A DNA stretch of 52,805 nucleotides from positions 1 to 52,805 of the forward strand of contig JACYMD010000040.1 of NCBI GenBank assembly GCA_015272215.1, read 5' to 3'. The position numbers and the translations under genes are program-made. The notes below the pieces were generated by a model, which saw nothing but the letters and a program-made list of their open reading frames with translations, was not told the origin of the DNA and did not search any database. Positions 28,222 to 37,180 of the stretch are shown one piece after another; the stretch's first letter is position 1, and every line of letters starts with the position of its first letter. The stretch is from Rivularia sp. T60_A2020_040 (lineage in GTDB: Bacteria; Cyanobacteriota; Cyanobacteriia; Cyanobacteriales; Nostocaceae).

Positions 28222-29316
28222 ATGCAAATGAAAAACTTTCAAATTTTGACAAGCCGTTTTTGGCTGCGTATTTTAGTTGTGTTTTTGATTGGTATGAATA
28301 TGGCTTTGGCATTTAGCTGTGCAAGTACCTTTGCTAAAACCCCCAGTCGGGATAAGTTTTTATGGCCTTTTTTAGCGACATCAATTTGGAATATGCCTAT
28401 CGGTTCCGATGCAGTTTACGTCAAGGCAAATATTGATAAATCCAAACAAGCAGCAGCAGACGAAGAGTATTTTTTCCAGTTAAAAGATAAATATCCTTAT
28501 CGTCGGGTTTACGCTCCGGGAGCTTGGGGAGAAGGGCGCTGTACGGGTACAAAAGATATGGATATTTCCCTACCGATTCCCGACGATTTGATTATTCCAG
28601 ACGCAACCAAAGAACCATACCATACACCAAACAACGCTTCAGCCTTTTTAATGCCAGATGGTAGAACATTAGTACAGCTTTCACCCTTAGCTCGTTGTGA
28701 GGAAAAAGGTTCAGTATACGGTTGGCGATATGACAACGTAGATATTTACGGAGAAGGCAAAGGAGGAGCGCATTTCGGTTCTGGGTTATCTGCTATTGGT
28801 GGTTCAATTCGTAAAGGCGAACTTATAAACGATAAACCGATTCGTCACGCATTAAAAGTTGTAATTTGGGCGGAAAAATATTTATTTTACGACGATAAAA
28901 TACGCGGATATCGCTGGCCAGCAAATCGTGCCGATGATTATGCAGCAGAACGTTATGGTGGTAGCAATCATGCTTTAGTACAAGGTTCATTGTTAGCCAT
29001 TCCACCAGAAATTACCAAAAAAAGTTTGAATTTAGAAACACCAGCAGCTAAAAAGTTATTTGATGCATTGCAAAATTACGGTGCTTATGTTGTAGAAGAT
29101 TCCTACGGAGATGCTCACTATTTTGCAGCAGAAAAAGGGGTTCCCAAAGAATTTAGTGACAAATACGGGTATGACTTCGAGACTAGAAAAGGCAAATTTT
29201 ACGATGATTTTATGAAATTATTTGAGGCATTATATATTGTTGATAATAATAGTAAAAATAGTATTGGTGGTGGCGGAATTCCCCGTGCAGAGCTTGCACC
29301 ACCGATTGGGAATTAG
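28222..29316 (+). CDS. Large secreted protein of unrecognised family
   Basis: 364 residues. The N-terminus is a signal with a basic start (MQMKNFQ...), a long hydrophobic core (WLRILVVFLIGMNMALAFSC) and a possible lipobox-like AFSCAS, so export as a soluble protein or a lipoprotein are both possible. The mature chain opens with FLWPFLATSIWNMPIGSDA and contains VQLSPLARC, GGAHFGSGLSAIGGSIRKGEL and IRHALKVVIWAEKY. These stretches recall bacterial secreted proteins with an S-x-W-x-x-PIG opening and an I-x-HAL segment, often found near carbohydrate-active enzymes. I cannot assign a reaction. The tail is Gly-rich (GGGGIPRAELAPP). It is monocistronic. Confidence 0.7.
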   Translation: MQMKNFQILTSRFWLRILVVFLIGMNMALAFSCASTFAKTPSRDKFLWPFLATSIWNMPIGSDAVYVKANIDKSKQAAADEEYFFQLKDKYPYRRVYAPGAWGEGRCTGTKDMDISLPIPDDLIIPDATKEPYHTPNNASAFLMPDGRTLVQLSPLARCEEKGSVYGWRYDNVDIYGEGKGGAHFGSGLSAIGGSIRKGELINDKPIRHALKVVIWAEKYLFYDDKIRGYRWPANRADDYAAERYGGSNHALVQGSLLAIPPEITKKSLNLETPAAKKLFDALQNYGAYVVEDSYGDAHYFAAEKGVPKEFSDKYGYDFETRKGKFYDDFMKLFEALYIVDNNSKNSIGGGGIPRAELAPPIGN

Positions 29317-29659
29317 GTAATTAGTAAACTACGACAAGAATTACAAAAGTCGGGTTTTGACGATGATTTTCTGTTGAATAGAATACAACCTCACCCCCAT
29401 CCCTTGCTAAGGAGAGGGGTGCCCGGAGGGCGGGGTGAGGTTCTAGTGTGCAATTACAGAAGTCTTTTACGATGATTTTCTGTTGTTACGGGTATTTATA
29501 AAAAAACCCGACTTATTTACTCTAATTACGTAGTTATTTATACTTAATTGAATTGATAAATAATCTGCTTATTTTCCGTAATACTGTCAGAATAATGACT
29601 GAGGCGATTGAAAATACTAAGTGTTACCACAGTAGTGTCATCTTAGCTATTACTCTTGT
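29317..29659. other. Intergenic region built largely from interspersed repeats
   Basis: No gene. The arms AAAGTCGGGTTTTGACGATG (29346-29365) and AAAAAACCCGACTT (29501-29514) enclose a second repeat, ACCCCCATCCCTTGCTAAGG followed by AGAGGGGTGCCCGGAGGGCG, a hairpin type common in cyanobacterial genomes. A second ACGATGATTTTCTGTTG copy stands next to the right arm. The last 140 bases should hold the promoter of the R-M gene. Confidence 0.6.
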
Positions 29660-32600
29660 ATGGCACTCAATTTTCAACGTACACGGGATTTATTACGGAA
29701 ATTTCAATTTGAAGATTTATTTATCGAGCAATTGGGCTGGTCACAACCTAGCGGTATAAAATCTATACAGTTGAAAATTGAGGAAAATACTTATGAGTAT
29801 CAACGTATTGCAGAAGCATCTGGTGTTTCTGTATTTGAGGTGACAGCAACAAATGGAATCATCCCTCAAGCAAAAATTCGTACTGCTATTCATCAAGAGA
29901 TTACGAAATTAAAAGCAGAAAATCTACTGATTTTTATCGATGAAAGTCGGACTCGTAGTTTGTGGTATTGGGTAAAACGAGATGGGAATAAACATTTTAT
30001 TCGCGATAATTTATATTTTAAAGGTCAATCGGGAGATTTATTTTTAAGTAAGTTAGCATCTTTAGTAATTGACATTACTGAATACGAGGATGATGAACCG
30101 CACCCTACGGGTGATAGTTTATCGGTAGTAAAAATTGCTCAGAGATTACAACAAGCTTTTGATGTTGAGCGAGTTACGAAGCAGTTTTATCAGGATTTTC
30201 AAGAACAACACAAGCGATTTTTGAGTTATGTGAAAGGAATTAATCACGAGAGTGACAGACGTTGGTATACTTCTGTAATTCTGAATCGTTTGATGTTTGT
30301 TTATTTTCTCCAGCGTAAGGGTTTTATTGATAAAACAAGGGAAAAACCAAATGGGGATTTGGAATATTTGCAAAATAAATTAAAGGAAAGTCAGCAGCGG
30401 GGAAAGGATTTATTTTATAGTGAATTTCTCAAAGTTTTATTTTTTGATACTTTTGCAAAACCGGAAAATGACCGTGATTCTGCGGTCAAATTTTTAGTAG
30501 GAAATGTTAAATATCTCAATGGTGGTTTATTTTTAAGACATCGCATTGAGCAGGAATATAATATTACTATTGCCAATGTTGCTTTTGAGCAAGTTTTAGA
30601 GTTATTCTCCCGTTATTCTTGGAATTTAGATGATACTCCAGAAGGAAAAGACGACGAGATAAATCCCGATGTTTTAGGATATATTTTCGAGAAATATATT
30701 AACCAAAAAGCTTTTGGTGCTTACTATACTCGTCCACAAATTACCGAATATTTATGTGACAGAACGATTCATAAATTAATTGTCGATAGGGTAAATGAAA
30801 CTATCTCGGATAAATACAATCAATTTGAAGATATTAACCAAATTCTTTTAAGTAAAGAACCAAATATTTATCACTTATTATTTAAAGATATTTTACCAAA
30901 ATTATCAATTCTCGACCCTGCTTGTGGTTCGGGAGCATTTTTGATTGCAGCAATGAAAACTTTAATTCAAGTTTATAGTGCTGCAATTGGTTCGATTAAG
31001 TTAATCGGAGATGCAAATTTAAAAGATGAATTACAAGAACTAGAAAATGTTCATAAATCCATAGATTACTATATTAAAAAACGAATTGTTACAGATAATC
31101 TTTATGGTGTGGATATTATGGAGGAAGCCACAGAAATTGCTAAATTACGTCTTTTCTTAGCCTTGGTTGCTTCTGCTGATAATGTCGATGAATTGGAACC
31201 GTTACCGAATATTGATTTTAATATCATGGCTGGTAATTCCTTGATTGGTTTAATTAATGTCGATGCAGATGCATTTTCTAGAAGTCGGGATTCTCAAAAC
31301 CAAACTTCTCATGGCTCGAAGAGCGCGGTTTATCAACAAGGAAATTTATTACAGATTCTTGCTGCTAACAATTATCGTCAAATATTAGAACATAAAAATA
31401 AATCAATCGCACAATATAAAAATCATGCTTTTAATCCGATAGATTTAGAAGGAACATCACAACAGCAGCGTTTGCAGATGTTAAAGAGTGATATTGAAAA
31501 GTTGAATAGGGAATCTCAACAAAAGTTAAATTTATTGTTATTGGATGAATTTAGTCAGCATTTAGGGATTAAATATGTAGAGACATTACACTGCAATGTC
31601 TCTAAAAAAGGGAAAGCGAAAAAACGGGTTTTAACGATTCAGGATATTGATAGATTAAAGCCTTTCCATTGGGGTTATCATTTCGACAATATTTTAGAAA
31701 GAGGTGGATTTGATGCGATTATTACTAATCCACCTTGGGAAATATTCAAACCACAAGCAAAGGAATTTTTCGCCCAGCATAATGAACTGGTGACGAAAAA
31801 TAAGATGGATATTAAGGTTTTTGAAAAAGAACAGAAACGACTTTTGCAAAATCCGGAAATTGCCGCAGCATGGTTAGAATATCAAAATCAATATCCCTAT
31901 GTTAGTGCTTATTTTCGTTCATCAGAACAGTATAAAAATCAGATTTCTATTGTCAATGGTAAGAAAGCAGGAACGGATATTAATCTCTATAAGTTGTTTT
32001 TAGAGCAGTGTTTTAATCTTTTACGTCACAATGGTGAGTGTGGAATTGTCATTCCCAGTGGAATTTACACCGATTTGGGTGCTAAACAACTGCGAGAAAT
32101 GTTATTTAATCAAACTAAGGTTACTGGATTATTTTGTTTCGAGAATCGCAAGACAATTTTTGAAGAAGTTGATAGTCGTTTTAAATTTGTTGTCCTTACC
32201 TTTGCGAAAGGTGGAAAAACAACAGAATTTCCATCAGCTTTTATGCGTCATGATGTAAAGGAACTTGAAAAATTTCCAAATTCTCATAGTTTGCCAATTA
32301 CTGTTGATATGGTACGGAAACTTTCACCTGATTCTCTCTCCGTAATGGAGTTTAAAAATCAGCTTGATATTCGCATTGCTGAGAAAATGCTCAAGTTTCC
32401 TCTGTTAGGTGAAAAGATTAATCATAAATGGAATTTACGTTTAACTCGTGAATTTGACATGACTAATGATAGTCATCTTTATCATAAAGAATATAAACCA
32501 GGAAGACTTCCATTATTTACTGGTAAACTATTTCATCAATTTGATAGAACCAAAGAAGAAGTTATTTATTGGATTGATGAGAAAGAAGGAAGAAAAACAC

Positions 32601-33184
32601 TTTTAGGTCGAAAAGAAGATACAAATCAATTGATGAATTATCAAGGGTATCGTTGGGTTCACAGACGTATAGCCCGTAATACCGATTCTCGGACATTAAT
32701 TTGTTCCATTACACCTAAAAATGTATTTACAGAAGTTAATAGCACAACATTAAAAGTAGTTGAAACAGGAATCTCCAACAAAGAAATGCTGTTTATTTGT
32801 GCTATGACTAATAGCTTTACTCTTGATTGGATGATTCGACAAAAGGTAACTACAACATTAAATATGTTTTACATATACCAGTTACCAATCCCCCGATTAA
32901 CAGAAGGAGATAAATACTTCAACGAAATAGTCCATCGCGTAGCCAAACTGATTTGTACCACCCCAGAATTTGACGAACTCGCGATAGAGACATTAAAATT
33001 AACCTCTCTAGAATGTGGTGTCACAGACGTAACCGAAAGAGCAAAACTGCGCGCTGAAATCGACGGAATCATCGCTCATCTCTACGGTTTAACCCGATCA
33101 GAATTTGCATATATCCTCACAACCTTTCCCATCGTTTCCGAACAAGTCAAACAAGACGCACTTGCAGCATATCGAGATAATTAA
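29660..33184 (+). CDS. Solitary Eco57I-like (type IIG) restriction-modification protein
   Basis: 1174 residues. The N-terminal ~150 residues form a nuclease-like module (LLRKFQFEDLFIEQLGW, VFEVTA, IHQEITKLKAENLLIFIDES) in which a canonical D...ExK is not obvious. An amino-methyltransferase core follows: GAYYTRPQITEYL, motif I LDPACGSGAFL (about 417-427), NLYGVDIMEEA, and catalytic NPPW (about 690). The C-terminal third (from about 850) should read DNA (KPGRLPLFTGKLFHQF, YQGYRWVHRRIARNTDSRT, FYIYQLPIPR). The single chain would methylate adenine and perhaps cut DNA. No separate endonuclease, specificity subunit or BREX/DISARM gene is adjacent. A repeat palindrome is embedded in frame at 31578-31604. 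No clear Shine-Dalgarno sequence. Confidence 0.85.
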   Translation: MALNFQRTRDLLRKFQFEDLFIEQLGWSQPSGIKSIQLKIEENTYEYQRIAEASGVSVFEVTATNGIIPQAKIRTAIHQEITKLKAENLLIFIDESRTRSLWYWVKRDGNKHFIRDNLYFKGQSGDLFLSKLASLVIDITEYEDDEPHPTGDSLSVVKIAQRLQQAFDVERVTKQFYQDFQEQHKRFLSYVKGINHESDRRWYTSVILNRLMFVYFLQRKGFIDKTREKPNGDLEYLQNKLKESQQRGKDLFYSEFLKVLFFDTFAKPENDRDSAVKFLVGNVKYLNGGLFLRHRIEQEYNITIANVAFEQVLELFSRYSWNLDDTPEGKDDEINPDVLGYIFEKYINQKAFGAYYTRPQITEYLCDRTIHKLIVDRVNETISDKYNQFEDINQILLSKEPNIYHLLFKDILPKLSILDPACGSGAFLIAAMKTLIQVYSAAIGSIKLIGDANLKDELQELENVHKSIDYYIKKRIVTDNLYGVDIMEEATEIAKLRLFLALVASADNVDELEPLPNIDFNIMAGNSLIGLINVDADAFSRSRDSQNQTSHGSKSAVYQQGNLLQILAANNYRQILEHKNKSIAQYKNHAFNPIDLEGTSQQQRLQMLKSDIEKLNRESQQKLNLLLLDEFSQHLGIKYVETLHCNVSKKGKAKKRVLTIQDIDRLKPFHWGYHFDNILERGGFDAIITNPPWEIFKPQAKEFFAQHNELVTKNKMDIKVFEKEQKRLLQNPEIAAAWLEYQNQYPYVSAYFRSSEQYKNQISIVNGKKAGTDINLYKLFLEQCFNLLRHNGECGIVIPSGIYTDLGAKQLREMLFNQTKVTGLFCFENRKTIFEEVDSRFKFVVLTFAKGGKTTEFPSAFMRHDVKELEKFPNSHSLPITVDMVRKLSPDSLSVMEFKNQLDIRIAEKMLKFPLLGEKINHKWNLRLTREFDMTNDSHLYHKEYKPGRLPLFTGKLFHQFDRTKEEVIYWIDEKEGRKTLLGRKEDTNQLMNYQGYRWVHRRIARNTDSRTLICSITPKNVFTEVNSTTLKVVETGISNKEMLFICAMTNSFTLDWMIRQKVTTTLNMFYIYQLPIPRLTEGDKYFNEIVHRVAKLICTTPEFDELAIETLKLTSLECGVTDVTERAKLRAEIDGIIAHLYGLTRSEFAYILTTFPIVSEQVKQDALAAYRDN
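31578..31604. repeat. TAGAGACATT palindrome inside the R-M coding sequence
   Basis: TAGAGACATTACA and TGCAATGTCTCTA form the same kind of stem as the intergenic copies at 7422, 20693, 20820, 23594 and 40644. Here it is read in frame as YVETLHCNVSK, between LLLDEFSQHLGIK and KGKAKKRVLTIQD, just before the catalytic domain resumes at DRLKPFHWGYHFDN. Confidence 0.85.
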
Positions 33185-33205
33185 AATGGACGTACTCGCA
33201 ATTAC

Positions 33206-33270
33206 AGAAGTCGGGTTTTTAGGATGATTTTCTGTTATTACGAGTATTTATTTAAAAAAACCCGACTTCT
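33206..33270. terminator. Paired AGAAGTCGGGTTTTT arms, likely bidirectional terminator
   Basis: AGAAGTCGGGTTTTT (33206-33220) and AAAAAAACCCGACTTCT (33254-33270) give a perfect 15-base stem around a loop of about 35 bases, with T-runs on both strands. It sits 20 bases after the R-M stop and just beyond the arsC stop, which are convergent. Confidence 0.75.
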
Positions 33271-33281
33271 TTTCTTAACAA

Positions 33282-33677
33282 CTAACTCAAACTTTCAATT
33301 AACTTTACAACACGTTGTTTAATATCGTCGCGGATACGCCGATATGTCTCAACATCTCCATCTTGTGGATCATCTAATTGCCAATCTTCAAATATCTCTC
33401 TTGTCACCCATTCTGGAGGTAAATTTACACCGCAACCGCACAAAGAAATCACAACATCATAATCTTCAGAATTAAAATCTTTTAAAGGCTTTGATGTTTG
33501 ATTGCTGATATCAATACCAATTTCAGCCATGATTTCTATAACTTTGGGGTCTACAAAACTTGATTCTAAACCCGAACTAGTAACAGTAACTTTCCCTTCT
33601 CCCAAAGTACGAGTGAAAGCTTCAGCCATTTGGGAACGACGAGAATTTTTCTTACAAACAAACATGACTTTTTTCAT
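33282..33677 (-). CDS. arsC: Arsenate reductase ArsC (LMW phosphatase fold, cyanobacterial type)
   Basis: 131 residues that reduce arsenate to arsenite. The phosphate-binding loop is C8-K-K-N-S-R-R14-S, and the pair C80-G-C82 sits in VISLCGCGVNLPPEW, with DWQLDDPQ following. The sequence matches the Synechocystis-type enzyme, whose essential cysteines are 8, 80 and 82 and which uses glutathione/glutaredoxin. This copy has exactly those three cysteines; the two others known in the Synechocystis protein (13 and 35) are Arg and Ser here. It is the last gene of the acr3-arsH-arsC operon, 45 bases after arsH. Confidence 0.95.
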   Translation of the reverse strand: MKKVMFVCKKNSRRSQMAEAFTRTLGEGKVTVTSSGLESSFVDPKVIEIMAEIGIDISNQTSKPLKDFNSEDYDVVISLCGCGVNLPPEWVTREIFEDWQLDDPQDGDVETYRRIRDDIKQRVVKLIESLS

Positions 33678-33722
33678 GATATTTTCGATTGTGAAACTAA
33701 TAAATTTGATTACTATTTACGA

Positions 33723-34373
33723 TTAAAATTTAGGCAGACAATCATCTACACTAATACCAGCTTTGATTGCTTGTTCTTTACGTTCGCTGTAACGGTCGGT
33801 AAGATAATCTACTTGAGAGCGTAATAACAAGGTAAATTTATACAATTCTTCCATGACATCAATAATGCGATCGCGATAAGGCGAATCCTTCATGGTTCCG
33901 TCTTCGTTAAACTCTTGATAAGCTTTAGCAACAGAAGATTGATTAGGAATGGTAAACATCCGCATCCAACGTCCTAAAAGCCGCATCGAATTTACGGCAT
34001 TAAAAGACTGAGAACCACCACTGACTTGCATTACAGCCAAAGTTCTACCTTGAGTTGGTCTAACGGCTCCGATACTCAAAGGAATCCAGTCAATTTGGTT
34101 TTTGAGAATCCCAGTAATATTACCGTGCATTTCTGGAGATGACCAAACTTGACCTTCCGACCATTCACTCAATTCCCATAATTCTTGAACTTTAGGATGG
34201 GATTCGTCCACACTACCCCGAATCGGTAATTCGTGGGGATGAAAAAACTTGACTTCTGCACCAAATTCGGTAATGATTTTTGCTGCTTCTTCTGCTGCAA
34301 GACGACTGTAGGAACGCTCTCGTAAAGAGCCGTATAAAAATAAAATCCTGGGTGGATGATTGAAATCTGTCAT
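33723..34373 (-). CDS. arsH: ArsH NADPH-dependent FMN oxidoreductase
   Basis: 216 residues. The flavodoxin-like FMN-binding start is [21 protein letters not shown], followed by [40 protein letters not shown] and the conserved R-M-F-T-I-P-N stretch. ArsH oxidises trivalent organoarsenicals or supports redox defence (it reduces quinones and metals in some species). It lies between acr3 and arsC, the order known from Synechocystis arsBHC. Length is normal. The gap to acr3 is about 100 bases, consistent with one transcript. Confidence 0.94.
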   Translation of the reverse strand: MTDFNHPPRILFLYGSLRERSYSRLAAEEAAKIITEFGAEVKFFHPHELPIRGSVDESHPKVQELWELSEWSEGQVWSSPEMHGNITGILKNQIDWIPLSIGAVRPTQGRTLAVMQVSGGSQSFNAVNSMRLLGRWMRMFTIPNQSSVAKAYQEFNEDGTMKDSPYRDRIIDVMEELYKFTLLLRSQVDYLTDRYSERKEQAIKAGISVDDCLPKF

Positions 34374-34476
34374 AATTTATAATTTTTAATCAACGCAAAT
34401 CTATTGAAGTCACAAACCTTTTAATATTCATAGGCTACTAGAGATGCACATAGACTGGAATCAATTTGATTAATAC

Positions 34477-35640
34477 TCATCTAGAAGAATTATCATCATT
34501 TGTTGGTATCATTAAAGCTGTTCTTGGATCGCGTAAAGTAGCTTTTTCTAGTTCCCGTGGAAACCAAGCCGCAGTGCGTTTACAAAATTCCACCAACATC
34601 AACATTACTGGTACTTCAATTAAAACACCCACAACTGTTGCCAAAGCAGCACCGGAATTCAAACCAAACAGCATCACAGCTGTAGCAATAGCGACTTCAA
34701 AATGATTACTAGCACCAATTAAAGCCGCTGGTGCAGCATCTTCATAAGATAAATTCATTTTCAGTGCTACTACGTATGTAATCAAGAAAATGAAATTGGT
34801 TTGAATAAACAACGGTACGGCTATTAATAAGATATGCAGGGGATTCTCTACAATTAATTCGCCTTTAAACGCAAACAGCAGCACCAAAGTTAACAGTAAA
34901 GCAGTGATCGAAATTGGAGTCAGATACTTTAAAAATCGCCTCTCAAACCATTCTCTACCTTTATATTTCATTATCCAGTAACGGCTGAATATCCCGGCAA
35001 CTAACGGCAAGCCTACATAAATCAGCACCGATAAGACGATAGTTTGCCAAGGAACAGTTAAATCGTTCGCTGCTAACAACCATCTACCCAAAGGTGCGTA
35101 TAAAAACAGCATTGCCAAGGAATTTACCGCTACCATCACCAAGGTGTGTCCTTGATTGGCGTAAGAAAGATATCCCCACATCAACACCATGGCAGTACAA
35201 GGAGCAATTCCTAATAAAATCGCTCCAGCAATGTAGGAATTTGACAGTGTAACTTCGGTACCGCGAATTATTTCACTTCCCTCAATTAAAGGACGAAATA
35301 ACCATCCTAAGAAAAACTGAGCAAAAGCCACCATCGTAAATGGTTTAATCAGCCAGTTGATTACCAAGGTGAGAATTACAGGTTTGGGAGCGCGGATTGC
35401 ATTCACAGCTTGGGTGAAGTCAATTTTCACCATGATGGGATACATCATGAAAAACAAACACACCGCTATGGGAATAGATACTTGAAACACGCTCATCGCA
35501 TCTAATGTTGTTGCTATCCCAGGAAATGTTCTTCCTAATACAATCCCCGCAATGATACATAAAAATACCCAAACTGTCAGGTATTTTTCAAAAAAACTCA
35601 GATTACTTCCAGCCTTTACTGGTGCGCTATTCGTACTCAT
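34477..35640 (-). CDS. acr3: Arsenite efflux permease, ACR3 family
   Basis: 387 residues with ten membrane helices (BART superfamily plan). The essential cysteine of helix 4 is in [15 protein letters not shown], and the essential Glu of helix 9 is in [31 protein letters not shown] and [13 protein letters not shown] are also typical. It pumps arsenite (and perhaps antimonite) out of the cell. It is the first gene of the ars operon. No ArsR repressor gene is adjacent, which is also the case in Synechocystis, where ArsR is encoded elsewhere. Confidence 0.95.
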   Translation of the reverse strand: MSTNSAPVKAGSNLSFFEKYLTVWVFLCIIAGIVLGRTFPGIATTLDAMSVFQVSIPIAVCLFFMMYPIMVKIDFTQAVNAIRAPKPVILTLVINWLIKPFTMVAFAQFFLGWLFRPLIEGSEIIRGTEVTLSNSYIAGAILLGIAPCTAMVLMWGYLSYANQGHTLVMVAVNSLAMLFLYAPLGRWLLAANDLTVPWQTIVLSVLIYVGLPLVAGIFSRYWIMKYKGREWFERRFLKYLTPISITALLLTLVLLFAFKGELIVENPLHILLIAVPLFIQTNFIFLITYVVALKMNLSYEDAAPAALIGASNHFEVAIATAVMLFGLNSGAALATVVGVLIEVPVMLMLVEFCKRTAAWFPRELEKATLRDPRTALMIPTNDDNSSR

Positions 35641-35999
35641 TTTGTCTAACCCTGAAAAATTCTATACTTAGCTGTTAAATACCTATTTTCTTTACTGTGT
35701 CTTTCATTATATTTATTGACATAGTTAGAGGGACATTTATATCATTTCAAAAAAACTTGATGTTTTAAGTAAACAATACCACAATTCTCAAAAAATAAAT
35801 CAAAAAAAATTGATATGTATATTAAAGGGGGATGGGGGGACAAGGGAAAGTTGGTTAATACCTTTAACCTATTGCCTCTTGCCTATTGCCTATTGCCTTC
35901 CACCTTTGACCTTTAAATAGCGAACAAAAATACATACAAATTCCATCATTAAGTAATAACATATCATTTTACAAGCAACGTAACCGGGGGAAGTCCTAA
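35641..35999. other. Divergent region between the ars operon and the Ca2+ antiporter
   Basis: No gene. It holds the candidate ArsR site below, a T/A-rich stretch to 35830, and a short TTGCCTA array at about 35873-35900. A GGGGGAAGT just before 36000 is the ribosome-binding site of the antiporter. Confidence 0.5.
35747..35760 (-). promoter_or_regulatory. Candidate ArsR/SmtB-type operator of the ars operon
   Basis: TCAAAAAAACTTGA is a TCAA-N6-TTGA dyad extended by AT on the right side, about 110 bases before the acr3 ATG. A -10-like TATAAT (minus strand, near 35708) lies between dyad and gene. ArsR/SmtB repressors bind such AT-rich dyads. The match is short and could be chance in AT-rich DNA. 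Confidence 0.3.
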
Positions 36000-37001
36000 A
36001 TGCTTTGGATTCAAGTCATTATATGTATAGCGCTGGTGATAGCAGTAAGTACAAAACTTTCGCAAAGCGCCGATATGGTGGCTGAGAAGAGTGGTTTGGG
36101 ACGAAATTGGGTAGGGGCGATTTTACTTGCGGGAAGTACTTCTTTACCAGAATTGGCTACTGGAATAAGTGCAGTTAATTATCTCGATGCTCCAGATTTA
36201 GCTGCAGGAGGTATATTTGGTAGCTGTTTATTTAATTTAACGATTTTGGCAATATTGGACATTATAACCGGAGGAGGGCCACTTTTCCAACAAGCACAGA
36301 TTAGTCACGGGTTAGCGGCTGGGTTGGGTTCTTTAATGTTGGGTGTTGCTGCGACTGGAATATTTTTAGCGGGTAAAGGCTTAGATCAGATAGTGGGTTG
36401 GGTTGGTATTCCGAGTATTGTGCTAATTGTACTTTATCTAATTAGCGCTCGTTTGATTGCCAAATTTGAAATGAGACGACGTAATCAAGTATTGGAACAA
36501 GAAGGTGAAGCTTATGAATACGCACACGTTAAACCGCGAACAGCCTATTTAATATTTGCTTTATCCTCACTTGCGATTGTAATACTTGGAGTATGGTTAG
36601 CTTGGTTGGGAGATAGAGTAGTCGAAGCGACAGGATTAGGAGAAAGTTTTATTGGTTCGTTATTACTCGCAATTACTACATCCCTTCCCGAAGTTGTGGC
36701 TGGAATTGCTGCGGTACGATTGAATGCTGTGGATTTAGCAATTTCTAACGTTTTTGGTTCCAATATTTTTAACATCGCAATTTTGGGAGTTTACGACATT
36801 GTTTACATCAAAGGTGATTTATGGACAAAAATTGGTAGCATCCATATTTTCAGCGCAATTATTGCCATGATGATGACTTCTTTGGCGATTGTAGGATTAA
36901 TTTATCGCGCTACACGTCCTTCGAGATTATATCTTACTTATGATGTTTTAGGCATAATTGTTTTATATATTGGCGGAATGTATATTCTTTATTTGGGCTA
37001 A
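36000..37001 (+). CDS. Sodium/calcium antiporter family protein (CaCA, YrbG-like)
   Basis: 333 residues with about ten membrane helices and the two family alpha-repeats: GAILLAGSTSLPELATGISAV (about 40-60) and GSLLLAITTSLPEVVAGIAAVR (about 220-241), each with the acidic residue that binds the cation. The cytoplasmic loop between the halves (ARLIAKFEMRRRNQVLEQEGEA) is short. The protein would export Ca2+ (or another divalent cation) in exchange for Na+ or H+. A GGGGGAAG ribosome-binding site precedes the ATG. It is monocistronic and ends at a member of the GTCGGGTTTTT repeat family. Confidence 0.9.
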   Translation: MLWIQVIICIALVIAVSTKLSQSADMVAEKSGLGRNWVGAILLAGSTSLPELATGISAVNYLDAPDLAAGGIFGSCLFNLTILAILDIITGGGPLFQQAQISHGLAAGLGSLMLGVAATGIFLAGKGLDQIVGWVGIPSIVLIVLYLISARLIAKFEMRRRNQVLEQEGEAYEYAHVKPRTAYLIFALSSLAIVILGVWLAWLGDRVVEATGLGESFIGSLLLAITTSLPEVVAGIAAVRLNAVDLAISNVFGSNIFNIAILGVYDIVYIKGDLWTKIGSIHIFSAIIAMMMTSLAIVGLIYRATRPSRLYLTYDVLGIIVLYIGGMYILYLG

Positions 37002-37022
37002 TTTAACTAAGTAGTCTGCGAT

Positions 37023-37083
37023 AGAAGTCGGGTTTTTAGCTTAAATATCTCCAAAGACAAAACAATCATCGTAAAAACCCGAC
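37023..37083. repeat. Paired AGAAGTCGGGTTTTT arms after the Ca2+ antiporter
   Basis: Left arm 37023-37037, right arm AAAAACCCGAC at 37073-37083, loop of about 35 bases. It stands about 20 bases after the antiporter stop, where it can serve as terminator. A TTCCCAA/TTCCCTA heptamer array follows at 37098-37165. Confidence 0.7.
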
Positions 37084-37180
37084 GAATCACCAATTTGTTA
37101 TTATTCCCAATTCCCAATTCCCAATTCCCTATTCCCAATTCCCTATCCCCTATCCCCAATTCCCCCCAACCCTATTCCCC

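Noticed and set aside
29660-33184. BREX PglX or DISARM methylase
   Set aside because: The methylase core is compatible, but none of the partner genes (brxC, pglZ, drmA/B and the like) is nearby, and the N-terminal region differs.
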